Origin: Terriglobales bacterium
Lineage (GTDB): Bacteria; Acidobacteriota; Terriglobia; Terriglobales; Acidobacteriaceae
NCBI GenBank assembly: GCA_035567895.1
Contig: DATMPC010000117.1
Span: 1 to 47,405 of the forward strand
Reading direction: 5' to 3'
Length of the DNA stretch: 47,405 bases
Every line of letters begins with the position of its first letter. The first letter of the stretch is position 1. Position numbers and translations under genes: made by a program. Below are positions 19,153 to 27,615 of the stretch, piece by piece. The notes beneath the pieces are model-generated. The model was not told the origin of the DNA, did no database searches, and was given only the letters and a program-made list of their open reading frames with translations.

Positions 19153-20184
19153 ATGGCGCTCTCACTTGCCAGAAATCCGCTTCATGCATTTCGCAGACTG
19201 CTATGGATCGGCGTTGCTCTATTACTGGTTTCCGCAATTGGAACCATCGGTTATCGCTCCATCGAAGGCTGGAGTTGGCTTGATAGCTTGTACATGGTTG
19301 TGATCACCTTCAGTTCCATCGGATATGGAGAGGTCCATCCGCTTAGCCCAACGGGTCGTGAGTTCACGATTGCTCTAATCAGCTGCGGAGCGGTGCTTGT
19401 CGCTCTCGGCATCGGGACACTCACCCAAGCTCTGCTAGAATTCGAGCTTCTTCAATTCTTCGGCAGGCGCAGAGTGGAACGGCAAATCGCTCGTCTTTCC
19501 GGACACTACATCATCTGTGGCGCCGGACGCGTGGGCCGCAGCACGGCTCGCGAGCTTGCCCGCAAGCCCGTCCCATTCCTGATCATCGAGAAGGATCAGG
19601 CAAAGGCCGAAGGTTTCCCTCCCGAATGGCTAACTATGTTCGGAGATGCCACGCAGGAGAGCACGCTAATCGCAGCGCGCATCGATCAGGCTGCGGGGCT
19701 CGTGGCTGCAACTACAACCGATGCCAGCAACATATTCATCGTTCTGAATGCGCGCAGCCTGAATGGAAAATTGAAGATCATCGCGCGGGCCAGCGAGGAG
19801 GAATCCGGCAAGCACCTTACCAAGGCGGGCGCCAATTCTGTAATCTCGCCGTACGCGTTCGCCGGGCATCAGATCGCGCAGGGTCTGCTGCGTCCCAACG
19901 TTGTCGATTTCCTCACCCTTACTACAGGGCGCGACGGTGGGCACGAAATGGTGATCGAAGAAATCGCGGTTGCACCTCGCTCTCCCCTGGCGGGAATAAC
20001 AGTCGGGGAGTCGGGAATCCATCGCGATTACGGCATCATCATCCTCGCCATCAAACATTCAGACGGCAACACTTCATTTAATCCAAGAGCCCGTGATGAG
20101 ATCCGAGCGGGCGATTACCTGATCGCCATGGGGGAACCCGCAAGCATGTCCAACCTCGAGCTGGCCGCCGGCAATCCCCAATGA
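19153..20184 (+). CDS. Potassium channel with TrkA-N/TrkA-C domains
   Basis: A 343-residue Kch/MthK-like ion channel. Two membrane helices (about residues 15-38 and 70-95) flank a pore loop with selectivity filter 'SSIGYGE', a small variant of TVGYG. A Rossmann RCK domain follows ('YIICGAGRVGRSTARELA', about 117-235), then a TrkA-C domain (about 255-335). RCK domains gate the pore in response to nucleotides or ions. No clear ribosome-binding site before the ATG. Its stop overlaps the start of nnr by four bases. Confidence 0.92.
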   Translation: MALSLARNPLHAFRRLLWIGVALLLVSAIGTIGYRSIEGWSWLDSLYMVVITFSSIGYGEVHPLSPTGREFTIALISCGAVLVALGIGTLTQALLEFELLQFFGRRRVERQIARLSGHYIICGAGRVGRSTARELARKPVPFLIIEKDQAKAEGFPPEWLTMFGDATQESTLIAARIDQAAGLVAATTTDASNIFIVLNARSLNGKLKIIARASEEESGKHLTKAGANSVISPYAFAGHQIAQGLLRPNVVDFLTLTTGRDGGHEMVIEEIAVAPRSPLAGITVGESGIHRDYGIIILAIKHSDGNTSFNPRARDEIRAGDYLIAMGEPASMSNLELAAGNPQ

Positions 20185-21758
20185 AAATCGTTACAGCCGC
20201 TGAAATGCGGGAGATCGATCGCATCACCACTGAGAAATACGGCGTCCCTTCCTTAACCCTCATGGAGAATGCGGGTGGCGGGGTTGCGCGATTTGTGTTG
20301 CAACAGTACCCGCAAGCAAAGCGAATTACTGTCGTATGCGGCAAGGGAAACAACGGTGGTGATGGATTCGTCGCTGCGCGGAAGCTACATGAAGCTGGAC
20401 GGGATGTTCGAGTCGTGCTGCTGGCTGAGCCCAACGATGTAAAAGGAGATGCACGCGAGAATCTGAAACGACTGCCCTTATCGCCAACAATTGCCAACTC
20501 GACGGCAATGCTCGATGCGAACAACAGCCTCTTCAGCGAAACGGACTTGCTGCTCGATGCGATCTTTGGCACAGGCTTTCGTCCTCCCCTGCCCGAGCTT
20601 GCGAACCATGCGATCGAGCTGATCGGGAAGTCCAGCGCTGCAGTGATCTCGGTCGATATCCCTTCCGGCGCTGATGCCGATTCATTCAACGTGGATCAAC
20701 CCGGCTCTTGCCGCAGCAGTGCGATCGTAACCTTCACCGCATTGAAGCCGGGCATCGTTTTCTCTGCGCTCACGCGCGGCCCAATCGTGGTCGCGAGAAT
20801 TGGCTCACCCGACGAAGCCATCGTCTCGAAGCTTGGTTTGGAGTGGAACGAAGTGCCGACGCTTCTGCGCAGGCCGCGGAAACTTAATTCCAATAAGGGA
20901 CTCTACGGCCACGTGCTGATCGTCGGCGGTTCGCTCGGAAAGTCGGGGGCTCCGACGATGGCATCGACGGCAGCTTTACGAATCGGCGCTGGGCTTGTAA
21001 CCTGTGCCGTGCCCAGGAGCGTTCAACCAATTGTGGCCGGAGCCATTCCGGAACTGATGACCGAGCCACTGGACGAGAATGCGGCCGGAACAATTTCAGA
21101 ACGGGCTCTCGATGAAGCTGAATCGAAGCTCCTTCTCCAACGCAAGAATGTGGTGGCGGTTGGCCCTGGATTAGGTCGAGATGCGGAAACAGTGCGAGCG
21201 GTTCGTGGCTTCGTTGCGCACTGCCCGCTTCCATTAGTGCTCGACGCCGATGCGCTAAATGCATTCGAACGCGAGAGCAGGCTCCTCGATGGCAGCAAAC
21301 GGCTCCTCGTGCTCACACCGCACCCGGGCGAGATGGCGCGCCTGACCGGAAGCACGGTCAAGGAAGTCGAAGCCAATCGCATTGATGTTGCGCGGAAATT
21401 CGCACGCGAACATCGCGTCATCTTAGTGCTCAAAGGTTGGCGGACACTCATCGCCGATGGCGAAGGCAACATCTGGGTGAACACCACCGGGAATCCGGGA
21501 CTGGCGAAAGGTGGAAGTGGCGACGCGTTAACCGGAATTATTGCTGGTCTAATCGCCCAGCATTCAGATCACATCGTCGATGCTGCCCGAGCGGGAGTTT
21601 ACCTGCACGGCTTGGCCGCAGATGCTGCGCTCTCCGCTCAAACTGAGGAAACCATGCTCGCCAGCGACGTAATAGGCGCCCTGCCTGCCGCTCTTCGCAT
21701 CGCTCGAAAGCCCGCAGATGAATTCATGTTGATCCAACGCGGAGAGCCGCTCTGGTGA
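20181..21758 (+). CDS. nnr: Bifunctional NAD(P)H-hydrate epimerase / ADP-dependent NAD(P)H-hydrate dehydratase
   Basis: A 525-residue fusion that repairs damaged (hydrated) NADH and NADPH. The YjeF-N epimerase domain covers about residues 1-215 ('GKGNNGGDGFVAAR'), and the ribokinase-like dehydratase domain about 225-515 ('HPGEMARLTG', 'GNPGLAKGGSGDALTGIIAG'). Length is normal for the fused form. It overlaps the channel gene before it and tsaE after it by four bases each (ATGA, GTGA), so all three are probably translated from one message. Confidence 0.95.
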   Translation: MKIVTAAEMREIDRITTEKYGVPSLTLMENAGGGVARFVLQQYPQAKRITVVCGKGNNGGDGFVAARKLHEAGRDVRVVLLAEPNDVKGDARENLKRLPLSPTIANSTAMLDANNSLFSETDLLLDAIFGTGFRPPLPELANHAIELIGKSSAAVISVDIPSGADADSFNVDQPGSCRSSAIVTFTALKPGIVFSALTRGPIVVARIGSPDEAIVSKLGLEWNEVPTLLRRPRKLNSNKGLYGHVLIVGGSLGKSGAPTMASTAALRIGAGLVTCAVPRSVQPIVAGAIPELMTEPLDENAAGTISERALDEAESKLLLQRKNVVAVGPGLGRDAETVRAVRGFVAHCPLPLVLDADALNAFERESRLLDGSKRLLVLTPHPGEMARLTGSTVKEVEANRIDVARKFAREHRVILVLKGWRTLIADGEGNIWVNTTGNPGLAKGGSGDALTGIIAGLIAQHSDHIVDAARAGVYLHGLAADAALSAQTEETMLASDVIGALPAALRIARKPADEFMLIQRGEPLW

Positions 21759-22195
21759 AGGCAAATCAAGAGTTGCACAGTCATTCTCCGGAAGAAACCA
21801 TTGCCGTTGGACACCAGCTCACGCAGTATCTCGAGGCCGGTCAGATGGTTATTTTGCGTGGTGATCTAGGGGCTGGAAAAACAACATTGATAAAGGGCGT
21901 CGCTGAAGGCTTTGCCGCCGCTCCTCAGGAAGATGTCACCAGCCCAACTTTCACGTTGGTCCACGAATACCGCGGGCCGGCCATCACAATTTTTCATATC
22001 GATTTATACCGAATCGACACAGAGCGCGAACTGTTAACGTTGGGCATCGACGACCTTCGCGCCGAACTCGGAAGCATCTTACTAGTGGAATGGGGAGAGA
22101 AGTTTCAGCAAATCACGGCTCAGAGCGACGGGGAAATATCGATTACGAGAACAGGCGAGAGTGACAGAAGAATTATCTATCGTTCGCGAAAGTAG
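21755..22195 (+). CDS. tsaE: tRNA threonylcarbamoyladenosine biosynthesis ATPase TsaE
   Basis: A 146-residue P-loop ATPase needed with TsaB, TsaC and TsaD to make t6A at position 37 of ANN-decoding tRNAs. Walker A 'GDLGAGKTT' is at residues 36-44, 'SPTFTLVHEY' and 'HIDLYRI' follow, and 'LVEWGEK' is the family's C-terminal motif. Starts with GTG overlapping the nnr stop. The partner genes are not in the window. Confidence 0.95.
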   Translation: MKANQELHSHSPEETIAVGHQLTQYLEAGQMVILRGDLGAGKTTLIKGVAEGFAAAPQEDVTSPTFTLVHEYRGPAITIFHIDLYRIDTERELLTLGIDDLRAELGSILLVEWGEKFQQITAQSDGEISITRTGESDRRIIYRSRK

Positions 22196-22299
22196 GTCGA
22201 TTCGATTCTCCAAGGCACAGGCGCTCTCGTGTGTGTCGACTTTGGGCGGAGCCACGGCCGAGGGTCTGCCGCGGCGGATGCCACAAACTCACCAACAAC

Positions 22300-22485
22300 T
22301 TACTTCTGCCGAGGCTCAGTTCTCCTCACCACAGTGACTATCAGAAATATTCCGTTAATCGCAGAGAACGCGATGAATCCCATCATCACGTGGAAAGGCT
22401 TCACGTGGCGCAGAACAGCGACAATCGCCACCGCCACAAGAATCAGGTCAACCACCACGAAGACAAGCAGTTGTTTTTTGGGCAT
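22300..22485 (-). CDS. Small two-helix membrane protein
   Basis: A 61-residue protein of unknown function with two predicted membrane helices (about residues 6-24 and 34-53) and charged ends ('MPKKQ', 'RRTEPRQK'). It starts 50 bases after the fabI stop on the same strand and could be co-transcribed with it. No clear ribosome-binding site is seen, but the hydrophobic pattern is hard to explain by chance. The 104 bases between it and tsaE hold GC-rich sequence without a clear feature. Confidence 0.55.
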   Translation of the reverse strand: MPKKQLLVFVVVDLILVAVAIVAVLRHVKPFHVMMGFIAFSAINGIFLIVTVVRRTEPRQK

Positions 22486-22534
22486 CAGGTAAAAGCTGTA
22501 ATCCAGCAGCTAGTAGCCGGCAACCAGTAGCTGC

Positions 22535-23302
22535 CTAAAACCCCATGATGTTGTAGCCGCAATCAACGTAGATCGTCTCGCCCGTAATTGCCGTACTGAG
22601 ATCGGAGGCGAGATACAGAGCGGCGTCGCCTACTTCACTTGCTTCCACGTTACGCTTGAGCGGTGCGCGCTCGGCATGCGCCTTCAACATGTCTCCGAGG
22701 CCGGAGATGCCGCGCGCAGCCAGGGTCTTGATAGGTCCGGCAGAGATGGCGTTTACCCTTATCTTCTGTTGTCCCAAATCAGCGGCCAAGTACCGAACCG
22801 AGGCTTCCAGTGCCGCTTTGGCAACGCCCATTACGTTGTAGCGGGGCACAACTTTCTCGGCGCCGTAATAGGTGAGCGTAATCACGCTTCCACCTTCCGT
22901 CATAAGCGGCGTCGCGGCACGAGCAACGGCGATCAAGGAATACACGCTGACATCATGCGCAATTCGAAACCCTTCGCGTGTAGTGAAGATGAAATCATTC
23001 TTCAATTCATCTGGGGGAGCGTATGCCACGCTGTGCACGAGCGTGTGCAGTTTGCCGTAACGCGACTTGATCTGATCGAAGAGCTGATTGATCTCCAAGT
23101 CGTTCGAAACGTCGCATTGAAACGCTGCCGCTCTCGGAAGAGCTTCTATAAGATCCTTCGCCTCCTGCGCGAGGCGCTCGTTCTGGTAGGTGATAGCCAG
23201 CGTAGCCCCTGCCGCCTGCAACTTCTGCGCAATCGCCCACGCGATGCTACGCTTGTTGGCAATCCCAAAAACGATCGCCACTCGACCCTGCATGTTGATC
23301 AT
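22535..23302 (-). CDS. fabI: Enoyl-[acyl-carrier-protein] reductase (NADH)
   Basis: A 255-residue short-chain dehydrogenase that reduces enoyl-ACP in the last step of each fatty-acid elongation cycle. It has the FabI-type nucleotide motif 'FGIANKRSIAWAIA', 'HSVAYAPPDELK', and catalytic Tyr155-x6-Lys162 in 'RYNVMGVAK'. The ATG at 23302 has GGAG about eight bases upstream; a TTG directly before it is the alternative. Confidence 0.96.
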   Translation of the reverse strand: MINMQGRVAIVFGIANKRSIAWAIAQKLQAAGATLAITYQNERLAQEAKDLIEALPRAAAFQCDVSNDLEINQLFDQIKSRYGKLHTLVHSVAYAPPDELKNDFIFTTREGFRIAHDVSVYSLIAVARAATPLMTEGGSVITLTYYGAEKVVPRYNVMGVAKAALEASVRYLAADLGQQKIRVNAISAGPIKTLAARGISGLGDMLKAHAERAPLKRNVEASEVGDAALYLASDLSTAITGETIYVDCGYNIMGF

Positions 23303-23342
23303 CAAGTGCTCCGAGAAACTTCTAAGAATACCAGAGGGCCAT

Positions 23343-23510
23343 TTTCACCACGGAGGCACGGAGTACAGGGAGAACAATTCGCAAGTCTCTAGAAGGGTAG
23401 TAGATCACGAGCAATTCATCTGTGTGTTCCCCCATTCCTTCGTGATACTCCGTATCCTTCATGGTTAAATTTGTGCCTTTCACCGTGTTCTCCGTGCCTC
23501 CGTGGTGAAA
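23343..23510. repeat. 21-bp inverted repeat pair, CACGGAGG-type
   Basis: A 21-base arm at 23343-23363 (TTTCACCACGGAGGCACGGA plus G) has its exact reverse complement at 23490-23510, with 126 bases between. The inside also has CCTTCGTGAT and TCCGTATCCTTC segments of the same repeat style. No gene is seen in 23303-23585. Confidence 0.8.
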
Positions 23511-23585
23511 GATGGCTTTGTCTTTTGGCTTCATCAGATTGCTTCTCACCATCTCCCCGTTCATAATCCAAGGATAGAGGTGCCC

Positions 23586-23801
23586 ATGCCTTCGGATTTC
23601 GATCAGACAAAACGCAAGCTGGATGAAGCAGCATCTAAGATTGAGCAGGAACTCAGGAAGGTCATAAGAACTTTGAACAATGAGGTGGTACCAAAGATGC
23701 GAACCGAAGGAACGCAAGCGCTCCGCAGCGTTGCCCAGGAGCTGCAAAAGCTCGCTGACCGGCTCGACGACTCTAAGAAATCGGCTACGCAGCAAAAATG
23801 A
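23586..23801 (+). CDS. Small helical (coiled-coil) protein
   Basis: A 71-residue, almost wholly helical, highly charged protein ('FDQTKRKLDEAASKIEQELR', 'VAQELQKLADRLDDSKK') with heptad-like spacing and no signal peptide. Family unknown. The ATG at 23586 has GAGG five bases upstream. Its stop overlaps the start of the rlpA-like gene (ATGA), so the two are translationally coupled, which argues that it is real and perhaps works in the same envelope process. Confidence 0.7.
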   Translation: MPSDFDQTKRKLDEAASKIEQELRKVIRTLNNEVVPKMRTEGTQALRSVAQELQKLADRLDDSKKSATQQK

Positions 23802-24538
23802 GATTTACCTTCCTGTTCTTGCTGATGTTGTTGCTGCCACTTGCCGGGTGCGGGCACAAAGAAACTAAGGTGAGCGTTCCTCCGCCACCGGACTTGCCGC
23901 CACAACCTTCGGCTACGGCGAAGCCGGCTCCTCCACCAGTCGAAAATCGCGACGCAACGACGCCAACCTTGCCCGCACCAGCAGCCACGAAGCCTATATA
24001 TACGGAAATGGGACTGGCTAGTTGGTATGGTGCTCCATATCACAATCGGCGCGGCTCTAATGGCGAGAACTACGACATGAACGCGATGACGGCTGCCCAT
24101 CGCACGCTGCCGCTCAACAGTGTCGTGCGCGTTACGAATGTCAAAACAGGAACGTCCGCTGTAGTGCGCATTACCGACCGTGGGCCGTTCATTGGTGAAC
24201 GCATTATCGATCTTTCGCTCGCTGCTGCGAAAGCTATCGATGTATGGGAGCCCGGGACCGCATGGGTCCGACTCGAACTCCTCGGAACTCCGGTACCTCT
24301 GAATAGCGGGGGGAAATGGGCGGTACAGATTGGCGCATTCGATACTCGCGAAGCTGCGTTGCAGATGAAGCAGTCCGTAATCGACCACTACCACCCGAGT
24401 GACGTGCGGGAGTTTACTGGCCCAACAGGGGAATGGGTACGCATCCGCGTCCAGAATGACGACCGCGAATTAGCGGAGCGCATTTCGCAGAGCATCACAA
24501 CGCCGGAAGGCGGCGTTTTTCTAGTGCGACTAGACTAG
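23798..24538 (+). CDS. rlpA: RlpA-like lipoprotein with SPOR domain
   Basis: A 246-residue lipoprotein: signal peptide with lipobox 'LAGC' (Cys18), a Pro/Ala-rich linker, a double-psi beta-barrel (about residues 68-160, 'GLASWYGAPYHNRRGSNGE', 'VRITDRGPF') and a C-terminal SPOR domain (about 170-245). RlpA proteins are septal lytic transglycosylases acting on denuded glycan strands; SPOR binds such strands at the division site. The 'DRGPF' catalytic loop is intact. Confidence 0.93.
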   Translation: MRFTFLFLLMLLLPLAGCGHKETKVSVPPPPDLPPQPSATAKPAPPPVENRDATTPTLPAPAATKPIYTEMGLASWYGAPYHNRRGSNGENYDMNAMTAAHRTLPLNSVVRVTNVKTGTSAVVRITDRGPFIGERIIDLSLAAAKAIDVWEPGTAWVRLELLGTPVPLNSGGKWAVQIGAFDTREAALQMKQSVIDHYHPSDVREFTGPTGEWVRIRVQNDDRELAERISQSITTPEGGVFLVRLD

Positions 24539-24555
24539 GTTTTCCCGGCTGCTTC

Positions 24556-24590
24556 GTAGAGACGCAGCCCGCCGCGGCGGGCGCCTCTAC
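24556..24590. repeat. GTAGAGACG-type hairpin repeat
   Basis: GTAGAG, then GCCCGCC pairing with GGCGGGC, then CTCTAC: a compact hairpin between the rlpA-like and HIT genes. A second member of this repeat family is at 28330-28361. It could also serve as a transcription end. Confidence 0.65.
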
Positions 24591-24618
24591 CTGCGGAACG
24601 GGTTAAAGAGGAACGAGA

Positions 24619-24957
24619 ATGGACTGCCTTTTCTGCCGCATTATCCGGGGTGAAATTCCCGCAAAGAAAGTCTATGAAGATGAGGAAACCTTCGTCTTCG
24701 AGGACATCAAACCACAAGCTCCAACGCACGTCCTGATCATTCCCAAGAAACACATCGTTGGAGTTAGGGAAGCAAAGGCCGAAGATGCTTCGATCATCGG
24801 GAAGCTTCACCTGGTCGCGGCGCAGATCGCGCGTGATCGCAAAATCGAGAATGGATATCGGACGGTGTTCAACGTTGGGCCCGGCGCGGGACAGTCAGTA
24901 TTCCATTTACATCTGCACCTCTTGGGAGGACGGCTATTGAGTTGGCCTCCGGGATAA
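24619..24957 (+). CDS. HIT-family nucleotide-binding protein
   Basis: A 112-residue histidine-triad protein of the Hint/HinT branch, enzymes that hydrolyse AMP-lysine and other adenosine phosphoramidates. The triad His96-x-His98-x-His100 is in 'FHLHLHLLGGR'; Cys3 and Cys6 are the N-terminal pair seen in many members, and 'APTHVLIIPKKHI' is the family strand-loop. A GGA-containing ribosome-binding site precedes the ATG. Confidence 0.94.
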   Translation: MDCLFCRIIRGEIPAKKVYEDEETFVFEDIKPQAPTHVLIIPKKHIVGVREAKAEDASIIGKLHLVAAQIARDRKIENGYRTVFNVGPGAGQSVFHLHLHLLGGRLLSWPPG

Positions 24958-24980
24958 ATCGATAGGCTGGGCCGGTAGCA

Positions 24981-25796
24981 TCACCCGAACATCGCGTTCA
25001 AATCTGCGTACTTCACTGAATCTTCCGCGAAGGTGAATGTTCCGTGCGCCTGCATCTCCCGGGCTGCGCGAAGGAAAGCACTGATCGCCGCCCGCGCTAG
25101 CGCGCTGCCGACGCTGACGCGTCTTACTCCGAGCTCCGACAAGTCCGCGAGACTCAGTTGCACACCCTGCAGTCCCATAATGACATTTATCGGCCGATCC
25201 AACGATTGGACCACGGTTCGGATGTCCTCCCTGGTCTTCAATCCAGGTGCGAATAGCACATCGGCTCCTGCCTCCTGGAAGGCCTGAAGCCGCGCAACCG
25301 TGTCGCGCAGATCAGGACGTCCAACGATAAAGTTCTCCGCGCGTGCGGTTAAAGTAAACGGAAACGCCAAAGAATGTGCCGCCTCCGCCGCCGCACGAAC
25401 TCGCTCGGCCGCCAGAGAGATTTCGTACGGCGACCGTCCGCGACCTTGGGGGACATCCTCGACCGAGCAGCCCGCGAGTCCGGCTTCGGCAGCGAGGCGA
25501 ACTGTCTCCGCGACTTGCGCTGGTTTATCTGCGTAACCATTTTCCAGATCAGCACTCACCGGAAGGTCGGTGGCACTAACCAGAGCAGCAGCATGAGCAA
25601 GCATCGTGTCACGATCCACGGCGCCGTCCTGCTTGCCGATCGAAAATGCAAATCCGCCACTCGTCGTAGCGAGGGCCTCAAATCCCAGTGTTTGCAATAA
25701 CCGTGCACTGCCGACGTCCCATGGATTGGGAATGATGAACGCTTCATCTCTCTGATGCAGCGCACGGAAGGCTCTTCCCTTTTCTGTTTGAGTCAT
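24981..25796 (-). CDS. Isocitrate lyase/PEP mutase superfamily protein
   Basis: A 271-residue TIM-barrel protein of the PEP mutase/oxaloacetate decarboxylase-like group. 'IPNPWDVGSARLLQ' near the start, 'SADLENGYAD' (metal-binding Asp and Glu), 'GCSVEDVP' and 'TARAENF' are diagnostic. It lacks the KKCGH loop of isocitrate lyases, so it is probably a decarboxylase or C-C lyase of unknown substrate. I chose the ATG at 25796 because GGAG lies eight bases upstream; an in-frame ATG at 25814 adds six residues. Confidence 0.85.
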   Translation of the reverse strand: MTQTEKGRAFRALHQRDEAFIIPNPWDVGSARLLQTLGFEALATTSGGFAFSIGKQDGAVDRDTMLAHAAALVSATDLPVSADLENGYADKPAQVAETVRLAAEAGLAGCSVEDVPQGRGRSPYEISLAAERVRAAAEAAHSLAFPFTLTARAENFIVGRPDLRDTVARLQAFQEAGADVLFAPGLKTREDIRTVVQSLDRPINVIMGLQGVQLSLADLSELGVRRVSVGSALARAAISAFLRAAREMQAHGTFTFAEDSVKYADLNAMFG

Positions 25797-25871
25797 TCTG
25801 GGCTCCACAATCATTCTAAGGCCACCTGAGGACCAAACTCTCTGAGGCCATTTCCTCTAGACTAGTCTCGC

Positions 25872-26639
25872 GTGATACCACCTGAACATATGCAGTCTCA
25901 ACAGAATTTTGAAATACGCAAGTTGCTCGCTAAGGTCGCCTTCCGGACGCTTCAGGCGACGCTTGTTTTCGTCTTAGCGGTTCTGTTTCAGGAACAGTTT
26001 GTGCTCTGGCCTTCGCCTGTGGCTGCACAGACGGTCGCACCTCAAGAAACCGAGCATCGAAAGACAAGCACGCCCTACACAGGGGATTTATCGATCTTTG
26101 AGAATCCGGATCGTGACAAGAAGTTACAAGTTCAGCGCGTCATGGATATTCTCGGTATCCATTCGGGAAGCAATGTTGCGGACATCGGCGCAGGCTCCGG
26201 TTGGTTTACGGTACGAGCAGCAAAGCGAGCTGGAGCAGATGGCACTGTCTATGCAGTGGACATCAGTCCGGAATCGATTCAATACATAGATAAGCGCATT
26301 CGCAAAGAGAACATCCGCAATGTCCGTACCATATTGAGCGCTGCGGACGATCCGAAGCTCCCTGAGAACAGTGTCGATTCCGTCTTGATACTCAAGACCT
26401 ACCATGAAATCGCCGCCCCAGTGCGCTTGTTACAGAATCTGCGGAAGTCCCTGCGAAGCGGAGCGCGCATCGGCATCATTGATCGCAACGGGAATGGCGA
26501 GGATCACGGAATCCAGAAGGACGTTGTTGTGAAAGAAGCTGCGCAAGCAGGCTATCGACTGACGGACCAGTACGACTTCGTGAAAGATGACCGGGAAGAC
26601 TACTTCCTCGTCTTCCAGGTGAATTCAGATCATCCTTGA
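25872..26639 (+). CDS. SAM-dependent methyltransferase with N-terminal membrane/signal segment
   Basis: A class I methyltransferase of up to 255 residues. An N-terminal hydrophobic stretch ending 'SPVAAQT' looks like a signal peptide or anchor, unusual for a methyltransferase but common in this acidobacterial subgroup. The SAM-binding motif is 'VADIGAGSGWFTVRAAKRAG', followed by 'VYAVDIS' and the motif IV-like 'SVLILKTYHEI'. Start GTG at 25872 or ATG at 25890; no ribosome-binding site decides. Substrate unknown. Confidence 0.8.
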   Translation: MIPPEHMQSQQNFEIRKLLAKVAFRTLQATLVFVLAVLFQEQFVLWPSPVAAQTVAPQETEHRKTSTPYTGDLSIFENPDRDKKLQVQRVMDILGIHSGSNVADIGAGSGWFTVRAAKRAGADGTVYAVDISPESIQYIDKRIRKENIRNVRTILSAADDPKLPENSVDSVLILKTYHEIAAPVRLLQNLRKSLRSGARIGIIDRNGNGEDHGIQKDVVVKEAAQAGYRLTDQYDFVKDDREDYFLVFQVNSDHP

Positions 26640-26648
26640 CCGCTTTAG

Positions 26649-26768
26649 TTATTCGGGCGAATCGATGCCCTCGCACCAATCGCGAAGAGACACGGGATGT
26701 TTGCTGCGCACAATTTCTCCCTTCTCTGGCTCGACTTCTTTCGCCACGGGCGCTTCGGTTTTGGGCAT
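26649..26768 (-). CDS. Candidate 39-residue small protein
   Basis: A short frame from ATG (26768) to TAA (26649) coding for a charged peptide beginning 'MPKTEAPVAKEVEPEKGEIV' and ending 'RDWCEGIDSPE'. GGAAG lies close before the ATG. The composition is protein-like, without the Arg/Cys excess of shadow frames. No family recognised. It lies downstream of the DUF1348 gene on the same strand. Confidence 0.35.
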   Translation of the reverse strand: MPKTEAPVAKEVEPEKGEIVRSKHPVSLRDWCEGIDSPE

Positions 26769-26807
26769 TAATCTTCCAAGGCAAACGAGAAGATCTGTAC
26801 CAGGCAA

Positions 26808-26835
26808 GCGGGTTGCTCCTGCTTAAGCAACCCGC
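26808..26835. terminator. Perfect 10-bp hairpin downstream of the DUF1348 gene
   Basis: GCGGGTTGCT (26808-26817) and AGCAACCCGC (26826-26835) form a perfect stem with an eight-base loop. It lies 30 bases past the DUF1348 stop. No T-run follows, so it may be a weak terminator or an mRNA-stabilising end. Confidence 0.4.
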
Positions 26836-26865
26836 AAAGTGCTGTTGTCTGAAGAAGCTCGCGAG

Positions 26866-27375
26866 CTACAGGCCCAGATCGCTTAATCCGGGATGTCCAT
26901 CAGTACGCCGGCCGAGTGGCCAGCTGAACTTACGATCTGCTTCCCGAATTGGCAGATCGTTGATACATGCGTATCTGAGCCGCATCAGCCCATGCTCGTC
27001 GAACTCCCAATTCTCATTTCCGTAGGAGCGAAACCAGTTCCCCGAATCGTCGTGGGATTCATATGCAAAGCGGACGGCGATGCGATTACCTTCGAAGGCC
27101 CACAACTCCTTAATGAGGCGATAGTCCAATTCTTTGTGCCACTTCCGTGTGAGAAAGGCGACAATCTCTTTTCTTCCATTCACAAACTCCGCGCGATTTC
27201 TCCAGCGTGAGTCCTCCGTGTAAGCCAGAGCTACTTTCTCAGGATCACGCGAGTTCCACGCGTCCTCCGCCAGGCGTATTTTCTGGATCGCAGTCTCGCG
27301 AGTAAATGGAGGCAGCGGTGGGCGTGACACAATCTCCACCGGAGCTTCGACAACTGCATTTTGTCCCGGACTCAT
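26866..27375 (-). CDS. DUF1348 (NTF2/SnoaL-like) protein
   Basis: A 169-residue cone-shaped NTF2-like protein of the DUF1348 family. Hallmarks are '[20 protein letters not shown]', '[10 protein letters not shown]', '[16 protein letters not shown]' and '[15 protein letters not shown]'. Such folds bind or isomerise small molecules; no function is established for this group. The ATG at 27375 is preceded by AAAAGGAGG; the open frame extends upstream into the remnant of a response regulator but that part is not family-like. Confidence 0.9.
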   Translation of the reverse strand: MSPGQNAVVEAPVEIVSRPPLPPFTRETAIQKIRLAEDAWNSRDPEKVALAYTEDSRWRNRAEFVNGRKEIVAFLTRKWHKELDYRLIKELWAFEGNRIAVRFAYESHDDSGNWFRSYGNENWEFDEHGLMRLRYACINDLPIREADRKFSWPLGRRTDGHPGLSDLGL

Positions 27376-27525
27376 GGCATCCTCCTTTTCAAGCTTATGA
27401 ATTGTAATGCGTCGGCCATCGAGGCTGACAAGGCGGAAGTTACCAGAGTCGCAAGTGTTACGAATCCCTAGATGGAGGTATCCGGCGCGGCACGGCTTTG
27501 GCGGTATGACAGGGCTCAACAGGCT

Positions 27526-27615
27526 GTCAGGCTGGTTTTTTATGACCGTCGTGATTCCTCGCGCAGCAAAGGGTGGTCGTCAACAACTGAAAACGCCAAT
27601 GGCAGGAACAGTCAT
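27526..27615 (-). pseudogene. N-terminal remnant of a NarL-type response regulator
   Basis: Reading from ATG at 27615: MTVPAIGVFS, then after removing one extra base VDDHPLLRE, then after restoring one missing base [11 protein letters not shown]. This is the start of a receiver domain with its acidic pair (DD) and the 'HPLLREGI' motif of NarL/FixJ regulators. Two frameshifts and loss of all downstream sequence make it non-functional. It overlaps the frame of the kinase remnant by ATGA, as in intact kinase-regulator operons. Confidence 0.75.

Noticed and set aside
26636-27025. 129-codon plus-strand frame after the methyltransferase
   Set aside because: Overlaps the DUF1348 gene on the other strand and has shadow-type composition.
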